Counted from the first letter of the stretch, positions 42,539 to 53,664 are shown. The stretch: DNA of 53,685 nucleotides from Desulfurobacterium atlanticum (GCF_900188395.1 NZ_FZOB01000010.1:1-53685), one strand, 5' to 3'. The notes: a model not told the origin generated them from the sequence alone. Numbers and translations: made by a program.

Positions 42539-43094
42539 TTACGCCTATTGCCTCTACAATTTTTTGAGTAATCTCATCAATATCACCAACACCATTAATC
42601 TCAGCAAGAAGTCCTTTCCCCTTATAGTAATCAATTAAAGGTGCTGTCTGCTTTCTGTAAACCTCAAGACGATTTCTTATTACATCCTCATTATCGTCAG
42701 CTCTTCCCCTTGAGAGAAGCCTTTTAACTATCTCTTCATCATCCACATTCAAATAGATAACTTTATCAAGCTCCATATTTATAGAAGAAAGAAGTTCATC
42801 AAGAGCTTCAGCCTGAGGAAGGGTTCTTGGAAATCCATCAAGAATAAATCCACTACTTCTAACATCATCCTGAGAAAGTCTCTCTCTTATAATCCCGATA
42901 ATTACATCGTCAGGGACAAGCTCGCCTCTATCCATATAAGACTTCGCAAGTTTTCCAAGCTCTGTTCCCTCTTTAACTGCAGCCCTTAAAATATCTCCTG
43001 TTGCTATATGAGGAACATTGAATTTTTCAGCAATTCTTACTGCCTGAGTTCCCTTCCCAGCACCAGGAGGCCCGAGAAAAACAACTTTTATCAT
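42531..43094 (-). CDS. adk: Adenylate kinase
   Basis: Adk balances ATP, ADP and AMP. The 187-residue protein has the P-loop GPPGAGKGTQAVRIA and the NMP-binding FILDGFPRTLPQAEAL. At 187 residues it is the short form, lacking the zinc-type lid of the 215-residue enzymes. Its start overlaps the secY stop by one base (TAATG), and its stop lies within the map start. Confidence 0.95.
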   Translation of the reverse strand: MIKVVFLGPPGAGKGTQAVRIAEKFNVPHIATGDILRAAVKEGTELGKLAKSYMDRGELVPDDVIIGIIRERLSQDDVRSSGFILDGFPRTLPQAEALDELLSSINMELDKVIYLNVDDEEIVKRLLSRGRADDNEDVIRNRLEVYRKQTAPLIDYYKGKGLLAEINGVGDIDEITQKIVEAIGVNG

Positions 43095-44419
43095 TATGCT
43101 CCCCCAAAACCGGTTTTCCTGCGTCTTCTTCTACCAAGAAATCCTTCATACGAAACATTAAGAGCAAAAGCCTCAATCCTTCTTAAAGTATCAAGAGCAA
43201 CCCCAACAACAATAAGAAGAGCTGTTCCACCAAAATAGAAAGGAAAGTGCATTTTCTGCATGATAAGAAGGGGAATAATCGCTATGGCTGTAAGAAACAC
43301 AGCACCTGCAAATGTCAACCGGGAAACTATTCTGTCAAGATACTCTACAGTGTCTTTTCCAGCCCTGACTCCTGGAATAAAGCCACCTGCTTTATTAAGG
43401 TTCTCAGCAATCTCTTCTGGATTAAAAACAACAGCAGTATAAAAATATGTAAAGAAGAAGATAAGAACACCGTAAATCACCATATATGTAGGTGTTCCAG
43501 GTGTTAAAATCTCAGCTATTTTCTGCGCCCATGAAGTGTGAATAAACTTTGTTATTGTAGCCGGAAACATCATAATTGAAGCGGCAAAAATTATGGGAAT
43601 AACATTTGCAGGATTAAGTTTTATAGGCAGAAAGCTTGTATATGTTCCTCCCACTTGAGGAGCTGAACGTTTAGCATACTGGAGAGGAACCCTTCTCTCT
43701 GCCGTCTCTATATAGATAACAAACGCTGTCATTGCAAGAATTATTAACACAATAGCAATAAGCTTAAAAAGGGAAAGTTCTCCAGATTTAAACTGAACAA
43801 GAACATTTATAACACCTTTCGGAATACCGCTAACGATACCGGCAAAAATGAGAAGTGACATTCCTTCACCAACACCGTGTTCTGTTATTTTCTCCCCAAG
43901 CCACATAAGAAAGGTAGAACCAGCCACAAGAGTCGTAACGCAGACAAAAATAAACGTTAATCCTGGTTCAGGAACAACAGGAAGACCTGATGGACTTTTC
44001 ATTCCCTGAAGCCCTATCGCAATTCCAAGAGCCTGTATAAATGCAAGGGCAACAGCACCGTATCTCGTATATTGATTTATCTTTTTTCTTCCGTATTCAC
44101 CTTCCTCTTTTGCAAGCTTCTCAAGAGAAGGAAAAGCCACTGTAAAAAGTTGCATAATGATGGACGCACTGATATACGGCATTACACCAAGGGCAAAAAT
44201 TGTAAGTTTTGACAAAGCACCCCCGGAAAACGCATCCATAAAACCAAACATAGTACCTTGAGCTCTCTGAAAAAACTCTGAAAGTGCTGCAACATTTATT
44301 CCGGGAGTTGGAATGTGAGCTCCAAGCCGAAAAACGGCAAGGAGCGCCAGAGTAAAAAATAACCTTTTTTTCAATTCAGGAACTTCAGAAATATTTCTTA
44401 TTATTTTTGAAAGGTTCAT
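43094..44419 (-). CDS. secY: Preprotein translocase subunit SecY
   Basis: SecY forms the protein-conducting channel with SecE (encoded near the left end). The 441-residue protein has ten hydrophobic spans. It includes RLGAHIPTPGIN and YFYTAVVFNPEEIAENLNK; further on come IPGVRAGKDTVEYLDRI and, at the C-terminus, FLGRRRRRKTGFGG. The plug region and cytosolic loops are standard. It lies three bases after rplO. Confidence 0.96.
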   Translation of the reverse strand: MNLSKIIRNISEVPELKKRLFFTLALLAVFRLGAHIPTPGINVAALSEFFQRAQGTMFGFMDAFSGGALSKLTIFALGVMPYISASIIMQLFTVAFPSLEKLAKEEGEYGRKKINQYTRYGAVALAFIQALGIAIGLQGMKSPSGLPVVPEPGLTFIFVCVTTLVAGSTFLMWLGEKITEHGVGEGMSLLIFAGIVSGIPKGVINVLVQFKSGELSLFKLIAIVLIILAMTAFVIYIETAERRVPLQYAKRSAPQVGGTYTSFLPIKLNPANVIPIIFAASIMMFPATITKFIHTSWAQKIAEILTPGTPTYMVIYGVLIFFFTYFYTAVVFNPEEIAENLNKAGGFIPGVRAGKDTVEYLDRIVSRLTFAGAVFLTAIAIIPLLIMQKMHFPFYFGGTALLIVVGVALDTLRRIEAFALNVSYEGFLGRRRRRKTGFGGA

Positions 44420-44422
44420 CTA

Positions 44423-44881
44423 TTACCTCTCTATAATTTCACAAACGCCACCGGCAGCTTCTATCTTCTCTTTTGCAGAACCGGAGAATTTATGAGCTTT
44501 CACAGTAAGCTTAACGGTAATTTCACCATCGCCAAGAACTTTAACAGGCTTATTCCTTGCAACAAGCCCTGCTTTTACAAGAAGCTCTGGGGTTACTTCC
44601 GTTCCTTCTTCAAACCTATTTAAATCTTTTACGTTAACAACCTCGTACTCTTTCTTAAACGGATAGTTAGAAAAACCTCTCTTTGGAAATCTCATGTAAA
44701 GAGGTGTCTGGCCACCTTCAAATCCAGGCCTTGTTCCACCACTCCATCCAGAACGGGCTTTCTGCCCTTTCTGACCTCTACCTGAAGTCTTACCAACTCC
44801 AGAACCGTGTCCTCTACCAACTCTCTTTTTCTCTCTAACAGCACCTTCTGCCGGTTTTAAATTATGTAATTTGATATCCAT
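44423..44881 (-). CDS. rplO: 50S ribosomal protein L15
   Basis: L15 is a late-assembly protein of the 50S core. The 152-residue protein begins [20 protein letters not shown] and has the glycine- and arginine-rich extension [20 protein letters not shown] and [17 protein letters not shown]. It lies one base after rpmD. Confidence 0.97.
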   Translation of the reverse strand: MDIKLHNLKPAEGAVREKKRVGRGHGSGVGKTSGRGQKGQKARSGWSGGTRPGFEGGQTPLYMRFPKRGFSNYPFKKEYEVVNVKDLNRFEEGTEVTPELLVKAGLVARNKPVKVLGDGEITVKLTVKAHKFSGSAKEKIEAAGGVCEIIER

Positions 44882-44882
44882 T

Positions 44883-45068
44883 TCACTCCTCCAGAGGTTC
44901 TACTTTTACAAGCTCTCTAACTTTATCTATCATACCTTCAATAGCAGGATTAAGTTCTTTAACTGTACTTTTACCTCTCTTTCTAAGGCCGAGAGCTTCA
45001 AGGGTTGCTCTCTTTTTCTTTGACTTGCCAGCAAGCCCTCTAATAAGAGTTATCTTAACTTTTGCCAT
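44883..45068 (-). CDS. rpmD: 50S ribosomal protein L30
   Basis: This 61-residue protein is L30. It starts [20 protein letters not shown] and has [17 protein letters not shown], and ends with the [18 protein letters not shown] helix. Length is typical. It lies two bases after rpsE. Confidence 0.96.
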   Translation of the reverse strand: MAKVKITLIRGLAGKSKKKRATLEALGLRKRGKSTVKELNPAIEGMIDKVRELVKVEPLEE

Positions 45069-45070
45069 TG

Positions 45071-45628
45071 TTACCTCCTGATTATCTCACCTTCTGGCGT
45101 AATCTTTCTTCCTGGAAGCTTCCAGCGTTTTCTAAGCTCCTCTGTTGACACACCACGAAGCTCTGCAAACTCCTCAGGAAGTTTGAGCTTTTCAAGTGCT
45201 TTAAGGACAGCCCTAACAACAGTATGAGGATTTGTAGAACCGATAACTTTTGTCAAGATATCGGTAATACCTGCAGATTCAAGAACTGCACGAACAGGAG
45301 CAGATGCAATAACTCCAGTACCAGGAGCCGCCGGCCTCATTATAATTGTTGACGCACCAAAGCGCTCCTGAATCTCATAAGGTATGGTACCATCAACTAC
45401 AGGAATTTTTATTAAGTTTTTCTTAGCATCTTCAGTAGCTTTTCTTATAGCATCAGGAACCTCTGATGCTTTTCCCCTACCAAAACCAACAACACCATTA
45501 CCATCACCAACAACAACAAAAGCTGTAAAACTAAACTTTCTACCACCTGTCACAACCTTTGCGTTTCTATTGATATGAACAAGCCTTTCTTTAAGCTCCA
45601 ATCCCTCAGGTTTTACCCTCTTAGCCAT
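45071..45628 (-). CDS. rpsE: 30S ribosomal protein S5
   Basis: S5 helps decoding fidelity and contacts mRNA at the entry channel. The 185-residue protein has [39 protein letters not shown] and [19 protein letters not shown]. The ATG at 45628 follows AGGAGG with six bases; a TTG one codon earlier is less likely. It is shorter at the C-terminus by nothing obvious and is complete. Confidence 0.96.
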   Translation of the reverse strand: MAKRVKPEGLELKERLVHINRNAKVVTGGRKFSFTAFVVVGDGNGVVGFGRGKASEVPDAIRKATEDAKKNLIKIPVVDGTIPYEIQERFGASTIIMRPAAPGTGVIASAPVRAVLESAGITDILTKVIGSTNPHTVVRAVLKALEKLKLPEEFAELRGVSTEELRKRWKLPGRKITPEGEIIRR

Positions 45629-45639
45629 CAATTACCTCC

Positions 45640-46005
45640 TTAAAATTCTAAACCACCTTCTCTGGCACCTTCAGCTACAGCCTTAATACGACCGTGGTAT
45701 ATAAAACCACCTCTATCAAATACAACAGCTTTAATACCTTTCTCCTTTGCTCTTTCAGCAATAACCTGACCCACAACTTTTGCAGCTTCTGTCTTAGTTA
45801 AACCTTTAACTTTCTCTTTAATCTCTTTCTCAACCGTTGAAGCTGAAACAAGTGTAATACCTTTTGTGTCATCTATTATTTGAGCATGCATATGTTTCAA
45901 GCTTTTATATACTGCAAGTCTTGGTCTTTCTGAAGTCCCAAAAACTTTCTTTCTTACTCTTCTATGTTTCCTTAGTATACGTTCCTTTCTTGTCATCTTT
46001 GCCAT
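45640..46005 (-). CDS. rplR: 50S ribosomal protein L18
   Basis: L18 binds 5S rRNA. The 121-residue protein has [18 protein letters not shown], the [20 protein letters not shown] segment and the C-terminal [19 protein letters not shown]. Length is typical. It lies 23 bases after rplF. Confidence 0.96.
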   Translation of the reverse strand: MAKMTRKERILRKHRRVRKKVFGTSERPRLAVYKSLKHMHAQIIDDTKGITLVSASTVEKEIKEKVKGLTKTEAAKVVGQVIAERAKEKGIKAVVFDRGGFIYHGRIKAVAEGAREGGLEF

Positions 46006-46028
46006 TTTTACCCCTCTTTCATAAGAGA

Positions 46029-46571
46029 TTACTTCTTGGCTGATTTACCAGCCTTAAGAATGATTCTTTCACCTCTATATCTAATACCTTTTCCTTTATA
46101 AGGCTCAGGCGGTCTAAAGGATCTGATCTCTGCAGCAACCTGCCCTACCTTTTGCTTATCTATTCCACGAACAAAAATATTGTTATCCCTGTCAACTTCT
46201 ATTTCTATACCTTCTGGTATAGGATAAATAACAGGATGAGAAAAACCAAGATGAAGCTCAAGATTTTTACCTTTAGCAAAAGCTCTATAACCTATACCTT
46301 TAATTTCTAAAACCTTCTCAAAACCTTTTGAAACACCTATAACCATATTATTAATGATAGCTCTTGTGGTTCCATGCAAAGCTTTCATCTGCTTTTCATC
46401 ATTCGGCCTTTCAACTATAACTTGATTCCCTTCAACTTTTATAGTTAACTTAGGATTAAAGGTGAATTCAAGCTGTCCTTTTGGACCTTTAACAACTACA
46501 TGATTTCCCGGTTTAACCTCTACAGTTACTCCCTGAGGTATCTCAACAGGCATTTTACCTATTCTTGACAT
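46029..46571 (-). CDS. rplF: 50S ribosomal protein L6
   Basis: L6 lies near the sarcin-ricin loop of the 50S subunit. The 180-residue protein begins [20 protein letters not shown], with the two repeated L6 folds and the C-terminal [18 protein letters not shown]. Length is typical. It lies 25 bases after rpsH. Confidence 0.97.
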   Translation of the reverse strand: MSRIGKMPVEIPQGVTVEVKPGNHVVVKGPKGQLEFTFNPKLTIKVEGNQVIVERPNDEKQMKALHGTTRAIINNMVIGVSKGFEKVLEIKGIGYRAFAKGKNLELHLGFSHPVIYPIPEGIEIEVDRDNNIFVRGIDKQKVGQVAAEIRSFRPPEPYKGKGIRYRGERIILKAGKSAKK

Positions 46572-46596
46572 AGCTCCACTCCTTTAATATCTGGTT

Positions 46597-47019
46597 TTAC
46601 CATACGTAACAGAGAACTTCTCCACCAACACCAAGCTTTCTCGCCTTATAACCTGGAATTATTCCCTTGTTGGTAGAGAGAATGGCAACACCAAGTCCAG
46701 CTTTCACAAGAGGAATATCTTCTACACCAACATATACTCTTCTACCAGGCTTAGATACTCTTTTTATCTCATTAATAACTCTTTCTCTGTTAGGACCATA
46801 TTTTAAATGAATCCTTAAAACCTTTCTTCTGTTTTCAGGATTTCTAGCCCTTTTAAAGGGTTCTTCTATCACCTCATAATCCTTTATGAAACCTTCTTCT
46901 TTAAGAATTTTAGCTATAGCCTCATTAACCTTTGAGTATTGAGTATCAACATACTCTTTATATACAAGGTTTGCGTTGCGAATCCTTGAAAGAAAATCTG
47001 CAACTGTATCCATCATCAT
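46597..47019 (-). CDS. rpsH: 30S ribosomal protein S8
   Basis: S8 binds the central domain of 16S rRNA and in many bacteria represses the spc operon. The 140-residue protein has [20 protein letters not shown], an alpha-beta middle and the C-terminal [11 protein letters not shown]. Three ATG codons stand in a row at the start; the listed one is the first, but the third (47013) gives the typical beginning MDTVADFL. It lies 25 bases after rpsN. Confidence 0.95.
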   Translation of the reverse strand: MMMDTVADFLSRIRNANLVYKEYVDTQYSKVNEAIAKILKEEGFIKDYEVIEEPFKRARNPENRRKVLRIHLKYGPNRERVINEIKRVSKPGRRVYVGVEDIPLVKAGLGVAILSTNKGIIPGYKARKLGVGGEVLCYVW

Positions 47020-47044
47020 TTTGCCTTACCTCTCCAGTGTGTTT

Positions 47045-47230
47045 TTACCAGCTTGCCTTTTTGATTCCGGGGATTTTTCCTTGAAGGGCAAGTGTTCTAA
47101 AACAGAGTCTGCACATTCCAAACTCTCTTATGAAACCTCTTGGACGTCCACAGAGAGGACATCTGTTATACTTTCTAACCTTATATTTAGGTTCTCTCTG
47201 TGCTTTTACTATTAAAGCTTTTCTTGCCAT
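47045..47230 (-). CDS. rpsN: 30S ribosomal protein S14, zinc-binding type
   Basis: This 61-residue protein is the short S14 form. It contains CPLC and CRLC ([20 protein letters not shown]), which bind zinc, and ends with [15 protein letters not shown]. It lies 15 bases after rplE. Confidence 0.96.
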   Translation of the reverse strand: MARKALIVKAQREPKYKVRKYNRCPLCGRPRGFIREFGMCRLCFRTLALQGKIPGIKKASW

Positions 47231-47245
47231 TATGCCTCCTTTTTA

Positions 47246-47800
47246 CTATTTCCTGAATGGAAAACCAAAAGCTTCAAGTAAAGCTTTCGCTTCTTCATCA
47301 GTTTCAGCTGTTGTAACAATAGTTATATTCATTCCTCTTATAGCGTCAACCTTATCGTAATCTATCTCAGGGAACACAACCTGCTCTGTTAGTCCAAAGT
47401 TGTAATTACCTCTTCCATCAAAAGACTTTGGAGACAATCCTTTAAAGTCTCTAACCCTTGGAAGAGCAACGGATATAAGCCTATCAAGAAAGTCATACAT
47501 TCTATCCCCTCTAAGGGTCACTTTAGCACCGATAGGCATCCCTTTACGAAGTTTAAATCCAGCTTCAGACCTTTTCGCCCTCCTCACGGAAGGCTTCTGT
47601 CCTGTAATGAGCTCCAGGTCTCTCATAGCATTTTCAAGAGCTTTTATATTCTGAACAGCCTCACCAACACCCATATTAACAACAATCTTCTCTATTTTTG
47701 GAATTTCCATTACATTCTTGTAATTAAACTTCTTCTGCAGCGCAGGAACAACTTCCTTTTTGTAGTGCTCTTTTAATCTAGGTACATACTTCTTATCCAT
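47246..47800 (-). CDS. rplE: 50S ribosomal protein L5
   Basis: L5 binds 5S rRNA in the central protuberance. The 184-residue protein starts [20 protein letters not shown] and has [35 protein letters not shown] and the C-terminal [19 protein letters not shown]. Length is typical. Confidence 0.97.
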   Translation of the reverse strand: MDKKYVPRLKEHYKKEVVPALQKKFNYKNVMEIPKIEKIVVNMGVGEAVQNIKALENAMRDLELITGQKPSVRRAKRSEAGFKLRKGMPIGAKVTLRGDRMYDFLDRLISVALPRVRDFKGLSPKSFDGRGNYNFGLTEQVVFPEIDYDKVDAIRGMNITIVTTAETDEEAKALLEAFGFPFRK

Positions 47801-47823
47801 CTTACCTCCCTAAATTTAGCGGA

Positions 47824-48171
47824 TTACCGACCCGCCGGTTTGCTGATCTCATCTATGGTAGCACCAGAACGCTTAGCATATCTGATTTTCTTACCATTCT
47901 CAAACTTAATTCCTACCCTTGTAGGTTTGCCATCTTTTGGATCTGCAAGCATAACATTACTTATATGAATAGGTGCCTCTTTCTCTATAATTCCACCTTC
48001 AGGATATTTCTGACTTGGTTTAAGGTGCTTTTTAACGATCCTAACACCCTCAACTATTACTCTTTCCTCTTCAGGTAAAACCTTTAAAACTTTACCAACT
48101 TTACCTTTATCTTTACCGGCAATAACAACTACTTTATCGCCGGCTTTTATTTTAAACTTCTTTTTAGCCAT
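47824..48171 (-). CDS. rplX: 50S ribosomal protein L24
   Basis: L24 starts 50S assembly. The 115-residue protein has an N-terminal KOW motif ([20 protein letters not shown]) and [17 protein letters not shown], and ends with the [20 protein letters not shown] segment. Length is typical for the family. Confidence 0.96.
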   Translation of the reverse strand: MAKKKFKIKAGDKVVVIAGKDKGKVGKVLKVLPEEERVIVEGVRIVKKHLKPSQKYPEGGIIEKEAPIHISNVMLADPKDGKPTRVGIKFENGKKIRYAKRSGATIDEISKPAGR

Positions 48172-48183
48172 TAGAATCCTCCC

Positions 48184-48552
48184 TTAAATAACTTCCGGAG
48201 CAAGTGAAGCTATCTTTGTAAATCCTTTTTGTCTTGCCTCTCTGGCAACAGGCCCCAAAATACGTGTACCAAGAGGTTCACCCTGTTTATTGAGGATTAC
48301 AACCGCATTATCGTCAAACTTTATATAAGTCCCATCTGGACGTCTTACCTCTTTTTTAGTTCTAACAACAACAGCCCTATAAACTTCTCCCTTTTTAGCC
48401 GTAGCATTTGGAATAGCATCCTTTACCGTTACAACTATAACATCTCCAAGAGAAGCATAGCGTCTTGTTGAACCACCTAAAACTCTTATACACTGAACTT
48501 TTTTTGCACCAGTGTTATCCGCAACATTTAAATATGTTTGAACCTGAATCAT
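48184..48552 (-). CDS. rplN: 50S ribosomal protein L14
   Basis: L14 lies at the subunit interface. The 122-residue protein begins [20 protein letters not shown] and contains [39 protein letters not shown] and the final [10 protein letters not shown]. Length is exactly typical. Confidence 0.98.
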   Translation of the reverse strand: MIQVQTYLNVADNTGAKKVQCIRVLGGSTRRYASLGDVIVVTVKDAIPNATAKKGEVYRAVVVRTKKEVRRPDGTYIKFDDNAVVILNKQGEPLGTRILGPVAREARQKGFTKIASLAPEVI

Positions 48553-48580
48553 CGCTCTACTCCTTGTAGCAGGAATTTAC

Positions 48581-48853
48581 TTAGCCAAGTTTCTTGGCCT
48601 TTTCAATAACCTCTATAACTCTCCATCTTTTACGCTTAGATAAGGGTCTGGTTTCCATTATTTTCACAACATCCCCTATCTGACACTGATTGCTCTCATC
48701 ATGTGCCATATATTTCTTGGAAAACTTAACACGCTTACCGTAAACAGGATGTCTAAACTCCCTTGTAACACGAACAACTACAGTTTTATCCATCTTATCA
48801 CTAACAACAACTCCAACTCTTACTTTTCTTCTATTAACTCTTGTTTCTGCCAT
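48581..48853 (-). CDS. rpsQ: 30S ribosomal protein S17
   Basis: S17 is an early-binding OB-fold protein of the 30S body. The 90-residue protein has [39 protein letters not shown] and the [21 protein letters not shown] end. Length is typical. Confidence 0.97.
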   Translation of the reverse strand: MAETRVNRRKVRVGVVVSDKMDKTVVVRVTREFRHPVYGKRVKFSKKYMAHDESNQCQIGDVVKIMETRPLSKRKRWRVIEVIEKAKKLG

Positions 48854-48866
48854 TACTTCCTCCAGA

Positions 48867-49067
48867 TTAGAGCTTCACCCCACGCTCTCTAAGGATAGTT
48901 AAAATACGGGCTATCTGCCTTCTCGTTTTCCTTATATCAGCAGTGCTTTCAAGTTGCCCGAAAGCGTTTTTAAATCTCATCTTAAGAAGAGATTCTTTAA
49001 GCTCGGCAACCATATTTCTAAGCTCTTCAGTGCTTTTAGCTCTTAAATCTTCTGTGTATTTTTTCAT
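48867..49067 (-). CDS. rpmC: 50S ribosomal protein L29
   Basis: L29 lies at the tunnel exit and helps dock targeting factors. This 66-residue, two-helix protein has [20 protein letters not shown] and the [20 protein letters not shown] helix. Length is typical. It lies 13 bases before rpsQ. Confidence 0.96.
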   Translation of the reverse strand: MKKYTEDLRAKSTEELRNMVAELKESLLKMRFKNAFGQLESTADIRKTRRQIARILTILRERGVKL

Positions 49068-49087
49068 AGCTTACTCCTTCCTGGGAA

Positions 49088-49501
49088 TTATGCTTCTTCC
49101 CTTTTAACAATTCTACATTTAATAGGAAGCTTAAAAATAGCAAGCCTTAAAGCTTCCATAGCAACACCTTCAGGAACACCTGCTATTTCAAACATAATTC
49201 TTCCAGGTTTTACAGGTGCAACCCAGGTTTCAACATTACCTTTACCTTTACCCATACGAGTTTCAAGAGGTTTTTTGGTGTAAGGTTTATCTGGAAAAAT
49301 CCTTATCCAGACCTTACCACCTCTTTTCATCGTTCTCGTAATGGCAACCCTTGCAGCTTCTATCTGGTTTGTTGTAATGTATCCTGGCTCAAGTGCCTGA
49401 ATACCGTAATCACCAAACGCAAGAGTATTTCCTCTATAAGATTTACCTTTGAGTCTTCCTCTATGCTGTTTTCTGAATTTGGTTCTTTTAGGCATCAACA
49501 T
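49088..49501 (-). CDS. rplP: 50S ribosomal protein L16
   Basis: L16 binds near the A site on the 50S subunit. The 137-residue protein begins [20 protein letters not shown] and has [20 protein letters not shown] and [20 protein letters not shown]. Length is typical. It lies two bases after rpsC. Confidence 0.97.
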   Translation of the reverse strand: MLMPKRTKFRKQHRGRLKGKSYRGNTLAFGDYGIQALEPGYITTNQIEAARVAITRTMKRGGKVWIRIFPDKPYTKKPLETRMGKGKGNVETWVAPVKPGRIMFEIAGVPEGVAMEALRLAIFKLPIKCRIVKREEA

Positions 49502-49503
49502 GG

Positions 49504-50202
49504 TTACTCACCCCTTGCCATTTCTTCTTTAACTTCCTTCTCAAGTCTTTTGAGGATCTCCTCTGTCTCGTCTTTGTAAACATCACCCTTGTAAATCCAC
49601 ACTTTAACGCCAATAACACCATACTTAGTTTGGGCTACTGCCGTGCCATAATCTATATCTGCACGGATAGTTTGTAAAGGAACCCTTCCTTCTCTGTACC
49701 ATTCTATCCTTGCCATATCGGCGCCACCAAGTCTTCCAGCACACTGAACTTTTATACCCTTCGCACCTGCTCTCATAGCATCAGCAATTACTCTTTTCAT
49801 TGCACGCCTGAACGCCACACGGCGCTCTAGCTGAGCAGCAACATTTTCAGCAACAAGCTGAGCATTTAACTGAGGTGTCTTTACTTCCTCAATGTTTATG
49901 TGCACGGATTTTCCAGTCAATCCCTCAAGTATCCTTCTAAGTTCTTTAACTTGAGCTCCTTTTCTTGCTATGAGAAGTCCCGGCCTTGCCGCCCATATTC
50001 TAATGTTGATTTTATCAAGCGTCCTTTCAATATCTATTCTGGCTATACCTGCGTGATAATACTTCTGCTTGATAAGATTTCTAATCTTTAAATCTTCGTG
50101 GAGAAAGTTAACATACTTACCTTTCTCCTTGGCAACCCACTTGGATTCCCAATCCTTTGTTATTCCAAGCCTAAATCCTACTGGATGTACTTTCTGTCCC
50201 AA
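49504..50202 (-). CDS. rpsC: 30S ribosomal protein S3
   Basis: S3 forms part of the mRNA entry gate. The 232-residue protein starts [20 protein letters not shown] and has the KH domain with [20 protein letters not shown] and the C-terminal [20 protein letters not shown]. It is a little longer than the usual 210-220 residues owing to an extended charged C-terminus. Confidence 0.97.
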   Translation of the reverse strand: MGQKVHPVGFRLGITKDWESKWVAKEKGKYVNFLHEDLKIRNLIKQKYYHAGIARIDIERTLDKINIRIWAARPGLLIARKGAQVKELRRILEGLTGKSVHINIEEVKTPQLNAQLVAENVAAQLERRVAFRRAMKRVIADAMRAGAKGIKVQCAGRLGGADMARIEWYREGRVPLQTIRADIDYGTAVAQTKYGVIGVKVWIYKGDVYKDETEEILKRLEKEVKEEMARGE

Positions 50203-50214
50203 AGCTGACCCCCG

Positions 50215-50610
50215 TTATTTTGATTCTTTTGTACCTACCACCACTGTGATGTGGCAGGTTCTTCTTCTAATCATATTCGCTCTACCCATAGCACGAGGTT
50301 TAACTCTCTTCATTGTTGGCCCTTCATCAACATAAGCTTTCTTTACTACAAGAGAGTCCACATCAAGGCCTTTTTGCTCTGCATTAGCAATTGCACTCTT
50401 AAGCACTTTTTCAACAAGCTTTGCTGCCTTTCTCGGGCAGTTGGCAAGGATAGCAAGTGCCTCCTCTATATGTTTGCCCCTGATAAGATCAACAACAAGC
50501 CTCACTTTAGAGGCAGACATTCTTGCCTTTCTCCAGATAGCTCTTGCCTCATCCGGAGTTTTAAACCCTCTTTCACCTTCTTTATAGTAATCTCTGTTCT
50601 CAACAGCCAT
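50215..50610 (-). CDS. rplV: 50S ribosomal protein L22 with N-terminal extension
   Basis: L22 lines the peptide exit tunnel. The core runs from about residue 25 ([20 protein letters not shown]) to the end, with the beta-hairpin region [20 protein letters not shown] and the final [11 protein letters not shown]. At 131 residues it has roughly 25 extra N-terminal residues ([20 protein letters not shown]) compared with the usual 110. The start is supported by GGAGAGG just upstream, so the extension appears real. Confidence 0.95.
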   Translation of the reverse strand: MAVENRDYYKEGERGFKTPDEARAIWRKARMSASKVRLVVDLIRGKHIEEALAILANCPRKAAKLVEKVLKSAIANAEQKGLDVDSLVVKKAYVDEGPTMKRVKPRAMGRANMIRRRTCHITVVVGTKESK

Positions 50611-50623
50611 TTTCTACCTCTCC

Positions 50624-50902
50624 TTACTTCTTCTTGGCAACCTTTTGTCCCGCATGCCCTCTAAAAGTCCTGGTAAGTGCAAACTCTCCAAGCCTGTGTC
50701 CTATCATCTGCTCAGTTACATATACCGGAATGAACTTCTGTCCGTTGTAAACTGCAAATGTATGGCCTACAAATTCAGGAACGATAACACAGGCTCTATC
50801 CCAAACCTTTATAACCTTCTTTTCTCCAGACTCGTTAAGTGCTCTAACTTTCTTCAAAATTTTAGGGTTCACATAGGGACCCTTTTTAATTGAACGTCCC
50901 AT
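50624..50902 (-). CDS. rpsS: 30S ribosomal protein S19
   Basis: S19 lies in the 30S head with S13. The 92-residue protein begins [20 protein letters not shown] and has [20 protein letters not shown] and [16 protein letters not shown]. The start at 50902 has GGAGG six bases ahead and is preferred to a TTG one codon earlier. Confidence 0.97.
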   Translation of the reverse strand: MGRSIKKGPYVNPKILKKVRALNESGEKKVIKVWDRACVIVPEFVGHTFAVYNGQKFIPVYVTEQMIGHRLGEFALTRTFRGHAGQKVAKKK

Positions 50903-50914
50903 CAAAAACCTCCG

Positions 50915-51739
50915 TTACTTAGTCCTGCGTTTGATTATAAACCTATCGGAGTACTTACGCTTAGGTCTTGTCTTGTATCCCTTAGTAGGCTGTCCCCACG
51001 GTGTAACAGGATGCTTACCAAAAGTTCTACCTTCACCACCACCGTGTGGGTGATCAACAGGGTTCATCGCTGTACCACGAACAGTAGGCCTTATACCAAG
51101 CCACCTTGATCTACCCGCCTTACCTATCACAATATTCTCATGGTCAATATTTCCTACCTGACCAACTGTCGCCATACAGTCAAGATGAACAAGTCTTAAT
51201 TCACCAGAAGGAAGCCTTAACTGAGCATAATCTCCAACCTTACCCATAAGCTGGGCGAAAGATCCGGCAGATCTTGCGAGCTGACCACCTTTTTTAGGTT
51301 TAAGTTCCACGTTATGAACTATAGTACCTACAGGAATGTTTCTCAAAGGAAGCGCATTTCCAACCTTTATCTCTGCATCAGGGCCAGAAACAACTGTATC
51401 TCCAACCTTTAATCCATCAGGCCAGATGATATACCTTTTCTCTCCGTCAGCATAAAAAAGAAGGGCTATTCTTGCACTTCTGTTAGGATCATACTCAATA
51501 GCTGCAACTTTTGCAGGAATACCTATCTTATCCCTCTTAAAGTCAATTATCCTGTAACGCCTTTTATGACCGCCACCCTTATGTCTTGTGGTTATCCTTC
51601 CCTGATTGTTTCTACCTGTTCCCCTGACAAAACCTACTGTCAAAGACTTTTCAGGTTCTGTTTTTGTAATCTCTGAAAAGTCAGAAACGGTCATAAAACG
51701 TCTACTTGGTGTATATGGTTTAAACTTCTTTATTCCCAT
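50915..51739 (-). CDS. rplB: 50S ribosomal protein L2
   Basis: L2 lies near the peptidyl transferase centre. The 274-residue protein has [40 protein letters not shown] with the conserved HPHGGGEG, and the C-terminal [13 protein letters not shown]. Length is typical. Confidence 0.98.
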   Translation of the reverse strand: MGIKKFKPYTPSRRFMTVSDFSEITKTEPEKSLTVGFVRGTGRNNQGRITTRHKGGGHKRRYRIIDFKRDKIGIPAKVAAIEYDPNRSARIALLFYADGEKRYIIWPDGLKVGDTVVSGPDAEIKVGNALPLRNIPVGTIVHNVELKPKKGGQLARSAGSFAQLMGKVGDYAQLRLPSGELRLVHLDCMATVGQVGNIDHENIVIGKAGRSRWLGIRPTVRGTAMNPVDHPHGGGEGRTFGKHPVTPWGQPTKGYKTRPKRKYSDRFIIKRRTK

Positions 51740-51755
51740 TTCTCAACTCCTCTAC

Positions 51756-52079
51756 TTACAGATTCTCAAGGTCTATCTCATACCCCGGTTTGAGAGTAAC
51801 GATAGCCTTTTTCCAGTCCTTCCTCTTGCCTTTGAGCATTCTGAACCCTTTCCTTTTACCCTTAACAACAATCGTATTCACTTTGTCAACTTTAACATCA
51901 AAAATCTTTTCAACAGCTTCCTTTATCTCTGGCTTTGTTGCTTTAAGGTCAACTTCAAATGTAACTTTAGTAATCTTTCTGGTTTCTTTAGTTTTTGAGC
52001 TTTTAACTTCCATATTCGCAAGACGCACACTCTTTTCCGTAACAATCGGACGGATGATTATATCATAAGGAGTTTTCAT
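51756..52079 (-). CDS. rplW: 50S ribosomal protein L23
   Basis: L23 is the docking site at the tunnel exit for trigger factor and SRP. The 107-residue protein starts [20 protein letters not shown] and has [20 protein letters not shown] and GYEIDLENL at the end. It overlaps rplD by four bases. Confidence 0.96.
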   Translation of the reverse strand: MKTPYDIIIRPIVTEKSVRLANMEVKSSKTKETRKITKVTFEVDLKATKPEIKEAVEKIFDVKVDKVNTIVVKGKRKGFRMLKGKRKDWKKAIVTLKPGYEIDLENL

Positions 52080-52702
52080 CTTGATAACCTCTCCTCTAAT
52101 TTAGGTAGAGTTGACTTAAAGAAAACACATTTATCAAAGCAGAGCATATCATAGACATTAAGTCCTTCTATCTCAAGAAGCTTCACATTTGGAAGGTTTC
52201 TAAAAGATTTCCATGTATTCTCATCAAATTCAGAAACAACTATTAAAACCTTCTCGTTTTCAAGCCCTAACTTCTTAAGAAACTCTACAGCCTGCTTTGT
52301 TTTTGGCTGATCAAAGGCAAAATCTTCAACAACGATAAAAGAACCATCTCCAAGTTTCCCAGCAACAACACTTCTTAAAGCAACCTTCCTTACCTTTTTA
52401 GGAAGATTGTAAGAATAATCCCTTGGTTTTGGACCAAAAACAACTCCACCACCTACCCACTGAGGAGCCCTGATAGAACCCTGTCTTGCTCTACCTGTAT
52501 GTTTTTGAGGCCAGGGTTTTCTACCGCCTCCTCTAACTTCTGCCCTTGTTTTGGTTGAGTGAGTTCCTCTGCGCCTTTTTGCAAGTTGCCACTTTACAGT
52601 TTCCCATATAGCATGACTTTTTATAGGAGCTTTTGCTATATCGTCGCTTATCTTAACAGTACCAACTTCCTGATTTTCTGTATTTAATACTTTTATTTCC
52701 AT
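52076..52702 (-). CDS. rplD: 50S ribosomal protein L4
   Basis: L4 lines the exit tunnel and in some bacteria represses the S10 operon. The 208-residue protein has the tunnel loop [20 protein letters not shown] through [20 protein letters not shown], then [20 protein letters not shown]. It lies ten bases after rplC. Confidence 0.97.
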   Translation of the reverse strand: MEIKVLNTENQEVGTVKISDDIAKAPIKSHAIWETVKWQLAKRRRGTHSTKTRAEVRGGGRKPWPQKHTGRARQGSIRAPQWVGGGVVFGPKPRDYSYNLPKKVRKVALRSVVAGKLGDGSFIVVEDFAFDQPKTKQAVEFLKKLGLENEKVLIVVSEFDENTWKSFRNLPNVKLLEIEGLNVYDMLCFDKCVFFKSTLPKLEERLSR

Positions 52703-52712
52703 AGTTCACCCC

Positions 52713-53336
52713 TTACTTTCCTTTAACTACTACAAAGGAACCTTTATGGCCTGGAATAGCACCTTTTACAAGTATCAGGTTCTTTTCAGGAATAACATCA
52801 ACTATCTCAAGATTTTTCACCGTAACTGTCTCGTTCCCGTAATGTCCGGCCATTTTCTTACCTTTATGAACTCTTCCAGGAAAAGTACATGCACCAATAG
52901 AACCTGGACCTTCGTGAAAATCGGAACCGTGAGACTTTCTTCCACCGCCAAAGCCCCATCTCTTATGATAACCTGCAAATCCACGACCTTTTGTAGTTCC
53001 TGTTACATCTACTTTTTCACCAGGCTGGAAAATATCAACGGTTATTTTGTCTCCAACGTTATACTTATCCACGTCAGAAAACTTAACCTCTTTTAAAAAT
53101 CTAACCGGCTTAATTCCTGCCTTCTTAAAATGTCCCAAAAGAGGTTTTGGAAATTTAGCTTCTGCTTTGTTTTTCTCCATAAACCCAAGCTGTAATGCTG
53201 TATATCCATCCTTTTCCTGAGTTCTCTTTTGAACAACAGTGCAAGGTCCTGCTTCTATAACTGTAACAGCAAGGGCTTTGCCGTCTTCAGTAAAAACTTG
53301 TGTCATACCAATTTTTCTACCGAGGATTCCTTTCAT
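52713..53336 (-). CDS. rplC: 50S ribosomal protein L3
   Basis: L3 nucleates 50S assembly. The 207-residue protein starts [20 protein letters not shown] and has the tip-loop [20 protein letters not shown] and [20 protein letters not shown]. Length is typical. It lies 16 bases after rpsJ. Confidence 0.97.
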   Translation of the reverse strand: MKGILGRKIGMTQVFTEDGKALAVTVIEAGPCTVVQKRTQEKDGYTALQLGFMEKNKAEAKFPKPLLGHFKKAGIKPVRFLKEVKFSDVDKYNVGDKITVDIFQPGEKVDVTGTTKGRGFAGYHKRWGFGGGRKSHGSDFHEGPGSIGACTFPGRVHKGKKMAGHYGNETVTVKNLEIVDVIPEKNLILVKGAIPGHKGSFVVVKGK

Positions 53337-53352
53337 TGTTTCACCTCTTTAA

Positions 53353-53664
53353 TTAATCAAGCTTAATCTCTACATCAACACCTGCAGGAAGCTTTAAATC
53401 CATTAGCGCTTCTACAGTTTGCGGCTTTGGATTTTTAATATCAAGAAGCCTTCTATGTCTTCTCATCTCAAACTGTTCCTGTGAATATTTGTACTTGTGA
53501 GGAGACCTGATAACACTCCAAACGGAGCGCTTCGTAGGCAGTGGAATAGGACCGGCAACTATAGCGCCAGTCCTTTTAACTGTATCAATAATCTCCTGCA
53601 CAGATCTATCAAGCAACCTATGATCGTAAGCCATCAGCTTTATTCTTATGCGATCCTGAGCCAT
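53353..53664 (-). CDS. rpsJ: 30S ribosomal protein S10 (NusE)
   Basis: S10 lies in the 30S head and, as NusE, also binds NusB and NusG in transcription antitermination. The 103-residue protein starts [20 protein letters not shown] and has [20 protein letters not shown] and the C-terminal [16 protein letters not shown] lies six bases before the ATG. It is the first gene of the S10 cluster; the gene upstream ends at the window edge and is probably tuf. Confidence 0.97.
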   Translation of the reverse strand: MAQDRIRIKLMAYDHRLLDRSVQEIIDTVKRTGAIVAGPIPLPTKRSVWSVIRSPHKYKYSQEQFEMRRHRRLLDIKNPKPQTVEALMDLKLPAGVDVEIKLD

